Program-made: the position numbers and the translations under genes
Assembly: GCA_016874115.1 (NCBI GenBank)
Contig: VGVA01000003.1
Span: 1 to 64,000 of the forward strand
Reading direction: 5' to 3'
Length of the DNA: 64,000 nucleotides
Source: Gammaproteobacteria bacterium
GTDB lineage: Bacteria > Pseudomonadota > Gammaproteobacteria > Methylococcales > Methylomonadaceae
Notes under the pieces: generated by a model
Told to the model about the DNA's origin: nothing
The model's database searches: none
Seen by the model: only the letters and a program-made list of their open reading frames with translations
Shown: in pieces, positions 49,202-58,262 of the stretch
Layout of the letters: every line of letters starts with the position of its first letter
Numbering within the stretch: the first letter of the stretch is position 1

Positions 49202-50965
49202 TTGACTACCTATTACCTCGGTCTTTCCGTTACATACCACGATTCCGCCCTGGCAATCGTTAATGGGCAAGGCGATGTTCTGTTTGCCGAAGCGACCGAG
49301 CGTTATCTGCAAAATAAACGCGCGCTGAATTGCGAACCCGACCAGCTTTTCCGTGTTCCTGAATTATTGGCCGAATACTGCCCGAATCCGTCCCGTCTTG
49401 TCATCGCCAGTAACTGGCGCAAAAAACGGCCGCTGTACGAATCCATCGTTAATAAACTGGGCATACTGTCTGCGCCGGGTCTATTGAAAGAAGGTTTTAG
49501 AAAACTGCATTCGCCCTTGCCCAATTATCAATTACATCACATGATGGCCAGCCAGCGCAACAACATCGAGCGCGCCGGTTTAAATCTGACGCGCATCGTC
49601 CGCGAAAATTTCCCGGAATGTCGGCTTGAATTCAAAGATTACGATCATCACCTAAGCCATGCCGCCCTTGCCTGCTACGGTAGTGCGTTTTCAGACGCGG
49701 CCTGCGCGGTGCTGGATTCTTTCGGCGAAAATGGCGCAATGGCTTTTTTTAGCTATAAAAATCAGGCATTAACACAACTGTACGAAGCCAAAGGCTTGCG
49801 CAAGGCCAGCTTAGGTTTGCTCTATATGAAGCTGACAAAACTGTGCGGTTTCGACTGGCTCAAAGGCGAGGAATGGAAGGTCATGGGCTTGGCGTCTTAC
49901 GGCAAACTCAACCCGGAATTGTACGAATTGCTGCATTCCGTCATTACTATTAATGGTTTCGACTGCATTCACCCAAGCCAAGGTTTATTTGACCAACTCG
50001 CCAAACTGGATAAATTTAAAGAAAGACCTGACAGTACGCTGGAAGAATTAGCGGATGTCGCTTTTACCGGTCAGGCATTCTTTGCCGATTTAGTGAGCAA
50101 ATTGCTGAACCATTTGCAGCAAAGAAGCGGTAATGACAACCTCTGCCTGACCGGCGGTTGCGCATTGAATTCGGCATTTAACGGCCAAATTACCCAGCGC
50201 ACCGGTTTTAAGCAGGTGTATATCCCCCCTGCCCCGGCGGATGACGGATGTGCTTTGGGCGCGGCCTGGCTGGCTTACCATGAGAATGCGCCTGCACGGC
50301 AACAACCGACCAACCGCGGGATATTAACGCCTTACACCGGGTCTACCATTAATAACGAGGCCGTAGAACGTTTGCTTAGGTTCAACAGAGCACTGACTAT
50401 TCGGCATTTACCCGGTACAATCTGCCTGGAAACGGCGCAATTGCTGGCGGCAGGCCGATTAATCGGCTGGGTACAGGGACGCGCGGAATACGGGCCGCGG
50501 GCACTGGGCAACCGTTCCATCCTTGCCGACCCCAGGGATGCCCGTATGCAGGATAACATTAATGAAAAAGTAAAATTCCGTGAGTTGTTCCGCCCCTTTG
50601 CTCCGTCCGTTTTGCATGAATATGCCGATGCTTATTTTGAGAATTATCACGAATCTCCCTATATGGACAAAACGCTGAAAATCCGTGAAGCTATGCGAAG
50701 CAGGATCGCCGCAGTCTGCCATGTTGACGGCACGGGCCGTCTGCAAACAGTGAAACAGGCGTGGAATCCGCTTTTTTACGAATTAATTCAACAGTTTTAT
50801 CGATTGACCGGTGTGCCTGTGCTGCTGAATACCAGCTTTAACGTCATGGGCAAGCCATTAATCCACAGTCTGGAAGACGCACTCAGCGTGTTTATGACGA
50901 CCGGACTGGACGCCCTGGTTATTAACGATTACCTCATCACCAAACCCTACAATGAATCCGTTTAA
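49202..50965 (+). CDS. carbamoyltransferase (NodU/CmcH/TobZ family)
   Basis: Transfers a carbamoyl group from carbamoyl phosphate, via carbamoyl-AMP, to a hydroxyl of a sugar or other metabolite. The 587-aa product opens with the ASKHA-fold LGLSVTYHDSALAIVNGQGD and contains DHHLSHAALACYGS, CLTGGCALNSAFNGQI, PPAPADDGCALGAA, GRAEYGPRALGNRSILADPR and FRPFAPSV. The start is a TTG with AAGG about 9 nt upstream; no ATG fits. It overlaps the next gene by 14 nt. It is probably a tailoring enzyme for a small molecule or surface sugar. Confidence 0.92.
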   Translation: MTTYYLGLSVTYHDSALAIVNGQGDVLFAEATERYLQNKRALNCEPDQLFRVPELLAEYCPNPSRLVIASNWRKKRPLYESIVNKLGILSAPGLLKEGFRKLHSPLPNYQLHHMMASQRNNIERAGLNLTRIVRENFPECRLEFKDYDHHLSHAALACYGSAFSDAACAVLDSFGENGAMAFFSYKNQALTQLYEAKGLRKASLGLLYMKLTKLCGFDWLKGEEWKVMGLASYGKLNPELYELLHSVITINGFDCIHPSQGLFDQLAKLDKFKERPDSTLEELADVAFTGQAFFADLVSKLLNHLQQRSGNDNLCLTGGCALNSAFNGQITQRTGFKQVYIPPAPADDGCALGAAWLAYHENAPARQQPTNRGILTPYTGSTINNEAVERLLRFNRALTIRHLPGTICLETAQLLAAGRLIGWVQGRAEYGPRALGNRSILADPRDARMQDNINEKVKFRELFRPFAPSVLHEYADAYFENYHESPYMDKTLKIREAMRSRIAAVCHVDGTGRLQTVKQAWNPLFYELIQQFYRLTGVPVLLNTSFNVMGKPLIHSLEDALSVFMTTGLDALVINDYLITKPYNESV

Positions 50966-53219
50966 CTTACCCTTAGCGCCCACACTGCAAGCGGATTTGT
51001 CGCAATCCGGCAAACAATCCGGCACAGACGCCATTAATAACAGTCGAGATTTGTTCTATGCATTAATCCACATCAGCGAACATTACCACGCCCTGCCCGT
51101 TGCCTATCAGTATGTTAAACAGCAGTTGGACTCGATTAACGACAATTACGCCGCCGATTTCAGCAGCAAATACAGCCCCGCTCACTTAGGCTTATTAATC
51201 AAAAAAGCGTCGGGAGAGCATCCCTATCCTTTGCCGGGCAGTGAGCTGAATGCCTGCTTGAAGCAATATGCGCCGGTATTTTTCACCGAGCTGAGCTGGC
51301 TCGGCAACATTACGCACGCGGCGACCAGCCAATCGCCGCTGGCGATTGAGTTAATGGCGGTTTATTTGCGCTTAATTAATGCTCCCCACACTATCGCTAA
51401 CAACAGAGACATTTACCATGCCTGGGTATTGAATGCAGGCATCCAATTACCGACGATTCATACTATTACCTTTGCGCAACAAACAGACGTGAGCGATGAA
51501 ATTTTCGATTTTGCCGCGCTGCAACTGGCTTTGGGGCAATTTCCCCGTGTCTTTTTCCCGGAAATTCTGGGCTTTACGCTGTCATATTGCCAATCTTTAA
51601 GCTTGCCGGAACAGTTCTTTCCCGATCCGAAAACTGCGCAACTGCCCGGTTTTTTTGCCGCCAGAACCGGCCAACGTCAGCAGGAACTAGCGCAGATCGG
51701 CAACCTCATCAAAGCTTACATTAATGAGTTCAGCGAAGAAACTGACGCGATATGGCAGCGGATTCAATGCGGATTCCGCCTGCATCAGCATCATCTGGAG
51801 CGCTGCGATCAGGCGCTTAGCGCCCATTTTCACGGGAGCTTGTCGCCACGGCAGGCAATGGAAAAGCTGGTGGTATCTTTACTGCCCGGCGCCATCGGCA
51901 ATCACGGCAAAATCCGCTTAGGTAGCCGAACGCTGGACGAGTGGTTCAGCGAAAAACCGTTCAAAAGCGCTAACTTTCTGGCTTCCCTGCTGCTGTCGCC
52001 ATACATAGACAGAACCAAACCGGAAAACAGTAAACTATTGACGTTATTCGAGTTTAACGGTCCCATGTTCGGCGTTCTGGACGATAACGGCAAAACCGTA
52101 GTTAAAGACTGGCTAATGTCGGAACTGAACCCCGGCTTGCAGAAAACGAAAAAAGCGCAATCGGCGCAGGTTAAAGTGGGATTGAAAACCATCACCGCCA
52201 GCGGCGCTGCTAAATCGGCGTCAGCCGAAATAACGTTTACCGCGCCGGTGCCAACAAAACCGGTTCCTTACGGTAGCCTGAGTAACCGCGAACTGTATTT
52301 TTATCTGGTCAACAATGACCTGTATCCGGGCGTTCTGCCGGTCGCCAAAGCCAAAGTACAACGCATATTAACAATCAGCCGCTACATTAATCGTCTACCG
52401 TTGCGGCATTATAGCCATCCGGCTTTCGATAAATACATCGAAACTCTTTATCAAAAAGAGAAAAAAGCTTATAAGCCGCTGGGCAGAAAACCCAACCTGC
52501 CCAAAGAAGCATACGTATGGGGCATCGAGCAGTTTGCGCCAACCATCCTGACCGACGGCTGCTGGCTGCAAAATGTGCAGCAGTTGAATTATTTCCCCAA
52601 CCACACCATCGGCGCATATTTGTACAAGATTTACCGGGACGAATGCGGCAACGGCGTACAGGAACAAAACCATCCGCACATCTATCAGCAACTGCTGGAC
52701 AGCCAGCACATCAAACTGCCCGCCATTAATACCAAGGAATTCAGCAAACATCCCTGTTTTATCGATAGCGCCTTCGATATTCCGGTGTATTTAATGGCTA
52801 TTTCCAAGTTCCCCAATTTTTTCCTACCGGAATTGCTGGGCTTGAATTTAGCTATTGAAATCAGCGGCTTGGGCAACGTGTACTTGCGGTTGTCGGAGGA
52901 ATTGAAGTTTTACGGCATTCAATCGGCGATTGTGGATGTGCATACATCCATCGACAATCTGGCAACCGGCCATACGGCCTTAGCCGTTAATGCCATTAAA
53001 TTTTATCTGGACGACATCGCCGCCAACTTCGGCGATGACGTGATGCAGGCGCATTGGCGGCGCATCCACACCGGCTATTGCTCACTAACAACCGCCAGCC
53101 TGTGCTTTAAGTATTCATTAATCAAGCACTATAAACTTAAACGCCCGCAGGACGCGACAACCGGCAAGCCGGACGCGCCGCCAACCGAACCGGTCAAGGC
53201 CAAAGCACCGGCCAAATAA
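50952..53219 (+). CDS. duplicated haem-oxygenase-like diiron (HDO) protein
   Basis: The 755-aa product has two related halves (about 1-380 and 440-735). Both carry Y-x(6)-A/S-x-x-I-x-LP-x-I-x-T-x-x-F followed by FP-x-x-FFPE-[IL]-LG. The second half keeps the pattern of iron-containing redox enzymes (Haem_oxygenas_2): DECGNGVQEQNH at 563-574 and HTSIDNLATGH at 664-674. The first half lacks these ligands. HDO enzymes activate O2 at two irons, for example the fatty acid decarboxylase UndA or N-oxygenases. The C-terminus is Pro/Ala/Lys-rich. It overlaps the carbamoyltransferase by 14 nt; the AlkB-like gene follows after 5 nt. Confidence 0.75.
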   Translation: MNPFNLPLAPTLQADLSQSGKQSGTDAINNSRDLFYALIHISEHYHALPVAYQYVKQQLDSINDNYAADFSSKYSPAHLGLLIKKASGEHPYPLPGSELNACLKQYAPVFFTELSWLGNITHAATSQSPLAIELMAVYLRLINAPHTIANNRDIYHAWVLNAGIQLPTIHTITFAQQTDVSDEIFDFAALQLALGQFPRVFFPEILGFTLSYCQSLSLPEQFFPDPKTAQLPGFFAARTGQRQQELAQIGNLIKAYINEFSEETDAIWQRIQCGFRLHQHHLERCDQALSAHFHGSLSPRQAMEKLVVSLLPGAIGNHGKIRLGSRTLDEWFSEKPFKSANFLASLLLSPYIDRTKPENSKLLTLFEFNGPMFGVLDDNGKTVVKDWLMSELNPGLQKTKKAQSAQVKVGLKTITASGAAKSASAEITFTAPVPTKPVPYGSLSNRELYFYLVNNDLYPGVLPVAKAKVQRILTISRYINRLPLRHYSHPAFDKYIETLYQKEKKAYKPLGRKPNLPKEAYVWGIEQFAPTILTDGCWLQNVQQLNYFPNHTIGAYLYKIYRDECGNGVQEQNHPHIYQQLLDSQHIKLPAINTKEFSKHPCFIDSAFDIPVYLMAISKFPNFFLPELLGLNLAIEISGLGNVYLRLSEELKFYGIQSAIVDVHTSIDNLATGHTALAVNAIKFYLDDIAANFGDDVMQAHWRRIHTGYCSLTTASLCFKYSLIKHYKLKRPQDATTGKPDAPPTEPVKAKAPAK

Positions 53220-53224
53220 CCGAT

Positions 53225-54367
53225 ATGTTCAGCCGATTCAACGACTTGGCCGCTTTCATCCTGCCGTTAACGACCTTCGGTTTTCTGTACAGCGGCCAGC
53301 ACAGCGCTATCGGTGCATTGATCTGGTTCATGCCTTTTCTGACCATGCTGTTAATCGACTGGCTGAATCCGCCTTTGCCTTACGAATCGTCAGGCAAACA
53401 CAGCAATCTGTACTACGACAGCATTCTGCACCTTCTTAGCGCTTTGCAGTTTATTAATATCTTTGGTCTAGTCAAGTACGTGAGCGAACTGCCCTGGGAT
53501 AACGCCAATGCCGTCATTACCAGCCTGGTGAATCTGGTTGCCCTGCGTTTTGTGGTCGGCACCAGTTCCGGCGCATCCGGCATCGTCGTCGCCCATGAGC
53601 TTATCCACCGTCCGCAAAATTATCTGCAACAACTGGGGCGGTTACTTCTGTGCACTACGTGTTACGAACATTTCGTCATCGCCCACAAACGCGGGCATCA
53701 CCTTAATTTATGTCTACCTGAAGACATCGCCACCGCGCGGCTGGGCGAAAGTTTTAAGGATTATTGGCGGCGGGTGTATTGGGGTTATTTCCGTTACGCC
53801 TGGCAATCGGAGCAAGACCGCTTGTCACATAAGGAAGCTCAAAGCAAATTGATCCCACTCACCGTTCGTCCTGAGTCCTTCGACGATGCTCAGGAGAGCC
53901 TAGTCGAAGGACAGATTAAAAGTTTTCTTAAACCAAACAAATTTAGGCTGTTTGCCAACCAAGTTTTGCAAGGGGTTATCGTAGAACTGGCGCTTATCCT
54001 ATTGATTATTAATATCTTCGGCTGGCTGGCGGCGTTCATGTTCTGTTATCAGGCATTGGCGGCCATCCGCATTTTGGAAGCCGTCAACTACTTCCAGCAT
54101 TGGGGCTTGGAAAACGGCCAGTTCGGCAAGACTTACGGCTGGTATAGCCAGAGCTGGCTGAGCCGCTACGCCTTGATCGGCCTATCACACCACATCGGCC
54201 ACCACGAAGACGAACACCGCCAGTACTTTGAGATCGCCTATTCCGAACAAGGCCCCAAACTGCCTTACGGCTATTTTGTGATGAATTTATGGGTTAAATT
54301 AAATAACGGTTCATACCAGCGCATGGCATTGAATGAATTGGATAAATTTCAACAGATGCAGGGTTAA
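53225..54367 (+). CDS. AlkB-like membrane diiron hydroxylase (alkane 1-monooxygenase family)
   Basis: The 380-aa integral membrane protein has the histidine boxes of the AlkB/fatty-acid-hydroxylase group: AHELIHR, HKRGHHLNL, the NYFQHWGL motif, and LSHHIGHHEDEHRQYF. It probably hydroxylates an alkyl or acyl chain. Residues about 213-230 (TVRPESFDDAQESLVEGQ) are encoded by an intergenic-type repeat inserted in frame. It starts 5 nt after the HDO gene, so the carbamoyltransferase, HDO and AlkB-like genes form one operon. Confidence 0.86.
   Translation: MFSRFNDLAAFILPLTTFGFLYSGQHSAIGALIWFMPFLTMLLIDWLNPPLPYESSGKHSNLYYDSILHLLSALQFINIFGLVKYVSELPWDNANAVITSLVNLVALRFVVGTSSGASGIVVAHELIHRPQNYLQQLGRLLLCTTCYEHFVIAHKRGHHLNLCLPEDIATARLGESFKDYWRRVYWGYFRYAWQSEQDRLSHKEAQSKLIPLTVRPESFDDAQESLVEGQIKSFLKPNKFRLFANQVLQGVIVELALILLIINIFGWLAAFMFCYQALAAIRILEAVNYFQHWGLENGQFGKTYGWYSQSWLSRYALIGLSHHIGHHEDEHRQYFEIAYSEQGPKLPYGYFVMNLWVKLNNGSYQRMALNELDKFQQMQG
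53863..53914 (+). repeat. palindromic dispersed repeat inside the AlkB-like coding sequence
   Basis: TCCTTCGAC at 53876-53884 and GTCGAAGGA at 53903-53911 form a perfect inverted repeat, preceded by CGTTCGTCCTGAG. The parts match the intergenic repeats near 29762, 55430, 57057 and 61713. The reading frame stays open through it. Confidence 0.75.
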
Positions 54368-54457
54368 GTTGTTTGGTTGTTTGCTTACCCAACAAAAATC
54401 TCGTTCCTGGGCGCATCCTACGAGCTTGACCGCGTACGGCAGATAAAAATCACCGCC

Positions 54458-54625
54458 GTAGGGCGGATTAGCTACGCAAAACTCACTAACGCCGAAAAAA
54501 CAAAAATCTTTGGCCGTGGCGTAATCCGCCGCATGTGGGGCAAAAATTCATTCGGCGGATTACGCCGCGCACAACCACATATGTAAGTTTAGAATAAGGG
54601 AATATGCGCGTCTAATCCGCCCTAC
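54458..54625. repeat. 168-bp MITE-like element with 14-bp terminal inverted repeats
   Basis: The ends are GTAGGGCGGATTAG and CTAATCCGCCCTAC, exact inverted copies. Inside are further inverted segments (GCGTAATCCGCCG and CGGCGGATTACGC). No coding frame is convincing; a 69-codon frame over 54377-54586 runs through it. The right end lies 11 bp before the methyltransferase start codon. Confidence 0.7.
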
Positions 54626-54636
54626 ATGGTTACGAA

Positions 54637-55365
54637 TTGTTTATAACCCCACGCTTAGGTGGCCTTATCCGCGATCTCTACTACAAAACCGTCCCATCCC
54701 CCATCCGCAGCTTCATTAATGGCAAGCGGCGTGAACCGGTTTTTCGGCAAGCCATGGCACGATTTCTGGATAACCCCGAAGCCTGCCTGCAAGCAGGAAA
54801 TTCTACATTAACCGAACTGATTTACGGCTGGGGCAATGAAGCCTGGAGCGCACGGGAAGAATTTCTGGCCTGTTGCATTAATTACGCATTAACCGTCAAA
54901 GGGCCGATATTGGAATGCGGTTCGGGGCTTTCGACCTTATTAATCGCCGCCATCACCAAACAAACTAACCAGCCGCATTGGGTACTGGAACATAAGCCAA
55001 ATTGGGCAAGTCGTGTGCAATCGTATTTGGATGATTACGGTCTTCACGCCCATATAACCCCCTGTGCGCTCAAAGATTACGGCGAATTTTGCTGGTATGA
55101 TGTACCGCTGAATGAACTGGCCCGACAATTTTCCCTGATCGTCTGCGACGGCCCGCCCAGCCGCACCACCAAGGGCGGCAGGTACGGGCTGATTCCGATT
55201 ATGAAAGAATGGATTGCACCCGGTTGTGTTATTTTATTGGATGATGCTTATCGTCGGGAAGAACGCGAAATTGCCGAGCGTTGGGCATCTGAGCTGAACG
55301 CCACATACACGATTGAGTGCAAAGACAAGCCTTATATCCTTATGTCTGTTACCTCTCAGTATTAA
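54637..55365 (+). CDS. class I SAM-dependent methyltransferase-like protein
   Basis: The 242-aa product has a Rossmann methyltransferase core: ILECGSGLSTLLIAA (SAM loop), WVLEHKPNWA with the acidic residue after strand 2, and LIVCDGPPSRTTKGGRYG. The substrate is unknown. The only suitable upstream start is a TTG at 54637; the first ATG would be at 54754. The start abuts a MITE-like element, so the original 5' end may have been altered. Confidence 0.72.
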   Translation: MFITPRLGGLIRDLYYKTVPSPIRSFINGKRREPVFRQAMARFLDNPEACLQAGNSTLTELIYGWGNEAWSAREEFLACCINYALTVKGPILECGSGLSTLLIAAITKQTNQPHWVLEHKPNWASRVQSYLDDYGLHAHITPCALKDYGEFCWYDVPLNELARQFSLIVCDGPPSRTTKGGRYGLIPIMKEWIAPGCVILLDDAYRREEREIAERWASELNATYTIECKDKPYILMSVTSQY

Positions 55366-55429
55366 TGCGGCTTGCTAATGTCTGAGCTACTCATATTTTC
55401 CGCAAGAAGATTCAGTCAAAAATTTTCTG

Positions 55430-55520
55430 TTCGCCCTGAGCTTGTCGAAGGGTGGACGGAAAAACACAACTTATTTTTTATGGTTAAGCCATTATGGTTC
55501 GACAGGCTCACCACGAACGG
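55430..55520. repeat. pair of inverted GTCGAA/TTCGAC repeats
   Basis: CCCTGAGCTTGTCGAAGG at about 55433-55451 and TTCGACAGGCTCACCACGAA at about 55498-55517 face each other across about 45 bp, between the methyltransferase and MFS genes. The rest of this 250-bp spacer shows nothing recognisable. Confidence 0.65.
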
Positions 55521-55615
55521 CTTAACTAATGACATAACCCTCTAGGTTGTTAATTAACTTTAGGTTATAAAGCTATCTGATATTAATACTTGAAAAGGCA
55601 GAAACATTAATAACC

Positions 55616-56971
55616 ATGCCGCAGCAAACCACATCAATCCTAGCTCATCCGCTATCCCAAAAAACGATGGCGCTGTACGGTTTACCGCATTTGTGCCACT
55701 CGATGGTGTTATTGCCGCTGGTCTTGTTTATTCCCTCTTATTACGCAGACGATTTGGCTTTACCATTAAAGGAAGTGGGTACAGCCATTGCGTTGGCGCG
55801 GCTGTTTGATGTCGTCACAGACCCGATCATGGGTTGGCTGAGCGACCATTGGCACACGCCCTGGGGGCGACGCAAACCGTGGCTGGCAGCAGGGACGCCT
55901 TTGTTAATTTTGGCAACCTGGATGGTGTTTGTGCCTGCTGGTAAGGTGTCCGTCACTTATTTATTAATCTGGACCTGCCTGCTGTTTCTGGCCTTCGATA
56001 TTTTCGATTTGCCCTACAAAGCCTGGGGTGCCGAACTCTCCACCCGCTACAAAGAACGCACCCGTGTTGCCGCGTGGCGAGAAGCCTTCGGCGCATCCGG
56101 CCACATCCTGTTTTTGCTGGTATTAATGGTGATGGGTTTTATGGGTTATAAAGGCAACCGCGAGCAATTAATGGCAATCGCTTCAATTGTTTGCCTGTTT
56201 TTGCCTGTCTTTGTTATTCTGGCGTTAGCCTTGGTACCTGAAAGGACACCAGAAATGCTATTAGGTGAAAGCCATTTTGGCTGGGCGGGCTACAAGCTTA
56301 TCCTGCACAACAAAGCCTTCATTCTTACCGTGATCGCATTAATTTTATTCGGCACTGGATTAATCATTCAGGCAACATTACATAAGATGGTATTGAAGCA
56401 TGTGGTGGGCAGGCCGGAACTGTTTTCCAACATGATTCTGGCCGAAACCTGCGTGTCATTAATGGTATTGCCGATCTGGATTTGGCTTGCCGACCGCATC
56501 AGCAAGCACCGCGCTTTGACGGTAGCGGGCATCTGGATTGGGCTGTGGGGCGCGGCATTACCGCTGGTCGGGCATGGTGATATTGAACTGTACATTTCGT
56601 TAATCATCTTGCGTGGTAGCAGCCTGGCGGCGGTTATCTTTTTATCCAGCGCAATTGCCGCTGACGTGATTGACCATGACACCGCCGCTTCCGGCAGGCA
56701 ACGCACCGGCTTTTATTTTTCGTTGTGGGGCATGGCAATCAAAATGGCGATTGGTTTGGGAGTTTATTTGGCGACAACCTTGACCGCTTATTTCGGATTC
56801 GATCCCACCGCTGCCAGTCACAGCGTAGAAACAGAGTACGCGCTCATGCGGATATATGGCTGGCTGCCGTGCGGATTAATGGTGTTGGCCGTTCCAGTGT
56901 TATGGAACTACCCGTTAACGGAAGAAAAACAACAGGCGTTACGCGCCGATATCGAATCCCGTTTGAAGTAG
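55616..56971 (+). CDS. MFS transporter, glycoside-pentoside-hexuronide (GPH/MelB-like) type
   Basis: The 451-aa protein has about 12 membrane helices. The GPH pattern is clear: LARLFDVVTDPIMGWLSDHW with the cation-site aspartates, then TPWGRRKPWLAAG, and FDLPYKAWGAELS. In the second half ASGRQRTGFYFSLWGMAIKM matches the family. GPH carriers move sugars or related solutes with a cation; the substrate here is unknown. Neighbours are a methyltransferase and a glycosyltransferase. Confidence 0.87.
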   Translation: MPQQTTSILAHPLSQKTMALYGLPHLCHSMVLLPLVLFIPSYYADDLALPLKEVGTAIALARLFDVVTDPIMGWLSDHWHTPWGRRKPWLAAGTPLLILATWMVFVPAGKVSVTYLLIWTCLLFLAFDIFDLPYKAWGAELSTRYKERTRVAAWREAFGASGHILFLLVLMVMGFMGYKGNREQLMAIASIVCLFLPVFVILALALVPERTPEMLLGESHFGWAGYKLILHNKAFILTVIALILFGTGLIIQATLHKMVLKHVVGRPELFSNMILAETCVSLMVLPIWIWLADRISKHRALTVAGIWIGLWGAALPLVGHGDIELYISLIILRGSSLAAVIFLSSAIAADVIDHDTAASGRQRTGFYFSLWGMAIKMAIGLGVYLATTLTAYFGFDPTAASHSVETEYALMRIYGWLPCGLMVLAVPVLWNYPLTEEKQQALRADIESRLK

Positions 56972-57056
56972 CTTGCCGTATATATAGACTTAGCCTTGTG
57001 ATAACTTGAGTTTCTGATCAATAAAGACTTTTAAAGATAGAGGCTTATAAAAAAGT

Positions 57057-57085
57057 GTTCGTACTTCGACAAGCTCAGCACGAAC
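57057..57085. repeat. palindromic CTTCGACAAGCTCAG repeat
   Basis: GTTCGTACTTCGACAAGC continues into TCAGCACGAAC and reads as an imperfect palindrome (GTTCGT...ACGAAC). It is the same family as 29762-29792 and lies 31 bp before the glycosyltransferase start. Confidence 0.7.
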
Positions 57086-57115
57086 AGTTTAATACTAAAA
57101 GGCCGGATTAATAAT

Positions 57116-58114
57116 ATGCGTATTGTATTAATCAGCGACGCATGGCATCCTCAGGTGAACGGCGTTGTCACCACGCTGGTTAATACCGTCGCCACGTTGC
57201 AAAAGCTCGGTCATGAAGTTAAGTTAATTACCCCCGACCTGTTCAGGAACTACCCCTGGCCCGGTTATCCCGATGTCAGGATTGCGTTTTTATGCGGACC
57301 ATACTTGCGCCCGTTGATCCAGTCGTTTAATCCCGATGCGATTCATTTTGTCACCGAAGGTTCGATCGGCTATGCCGCTCGCCGCTTCTGCCGCGAAAAG
57401 GGTTATCGCTACACCACATCCTACCTCAGCCGATTTCCTGAGTATTTTAAGCTGCGGACTGGCTTTCCGATGTGGATCAGCAATACTTATCTTAGCTGGT
57501 TTCACAGTGAAAGCGCCCGCGTTATGGTGGCTACACGCTCTTTACAAGCGGAGATGGAAGCAAAGGGTTATCAACGTCTTGCGCGTTGGTCGCGTGGTGT
57601 AGATACCGATTTATTTCACCCACGAGGTAAAAATTTCTTTCACCTGGAACGCCCTATCTTCTTATACGCCGGACGGGTTGCGGTGGAAAAAAATATCGAA
57701 GCCTTTTTAAAGCTCGACCTGCCCGGCACCAAAGTTGTCATCGGCGACGGCCCGTATCGTGATCTATTAATGGCTCAATATCCCTCTGTACATTTTACCG
57801 GCTATCTGCATGGCGAAGACTTGGCGAAAGCGATAGCCGCGGCGGATGTGTTTGTATTCCCCAGCCGCACCGACACTTTTGGCGTAGTTTTGTTGGAAGC
57901 CCTGGCCTGCGGTGTGCCGGTGGCCGGGTTACCTGTAGAAAGCTGCAAAGACGTTATTACCGACGGACGAGTGGGTATTTTGTGTGAAGACTTGCAACAG
58001 GCGACACTGGCCGCTCTTGATTTAAACCCGCAAATTTGCCGCGACTATGCCTTGAAATACTCCTGGGAAACCTGCACTCGGCAATTTGTTGATAATCTAA
58101 CGCCGATGATCTAG
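57116..58114 (+). CDS. GT4-type glycosyltransferase
   Basis: The 332-aa GT-B fold enzyme has an N-terminal domain starting IVLISDAWHPQVNGVVTTLV and containing FVTEGSIGYAARRFC. The C-terminal domain has FLYAGRVAVEKNIEAFL, VVIGDGPYRDLL and the sugar-nucleotide site FVFPSRTDTFGVVLLEALAC. It resembles glycolipid and mannosyl transferases of the SqdX/DgdA type. Donor and acceptor are unknown. It may belong functionally with the MFS gene upstream. Confidence 0.86.
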   Translation: MRIVLISDAWHPQVNGVVTTLVNTVATLQKLGHEVKLITPDLFRNYPWPGYPDVRIAFLCGPYLRPLIQSFNPDAIHFVTEGSIGYAARRFCREKGYRYTTSYLSRFPEYFKLRTGFPMWISNTYLSWFHSESARVMVATRSLQAEMEAKGYQRLARWSRGVDTDLFHPRGKNFFHLERPIFLYAGRVAVEKNIEAFLKLDLPGTKVVIGDGPYRDLLMAQYPSVHFTGYLHGEDLAKAIAAADVFVFPSRTDTFGVVLLEALACGVPVAGLPVESCKDVITDGRVGILCEDLQQATLAALDLNPQICRDYALKYSWETCTRQFVDNLTPMI

Positions 58115-58262
58115 TTGCCAAAATAAGCCGTTAATGCGCCATGCAATAGTTATAAAGCCAACCGATTAATAAAAACAACAGTAATTACCCTCCAGTTTTT
58201 TCAACTTGCACCGCAAAATACGATAAAATACGGCATCTTATAAGCTTATACGGGATTTAGCT

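Noticed and set aside
54377-54586. 69-codon ORF after the AlkB-like gene
   Set aside because: It is read through the MITE-like inverted repeat and has no protein features.
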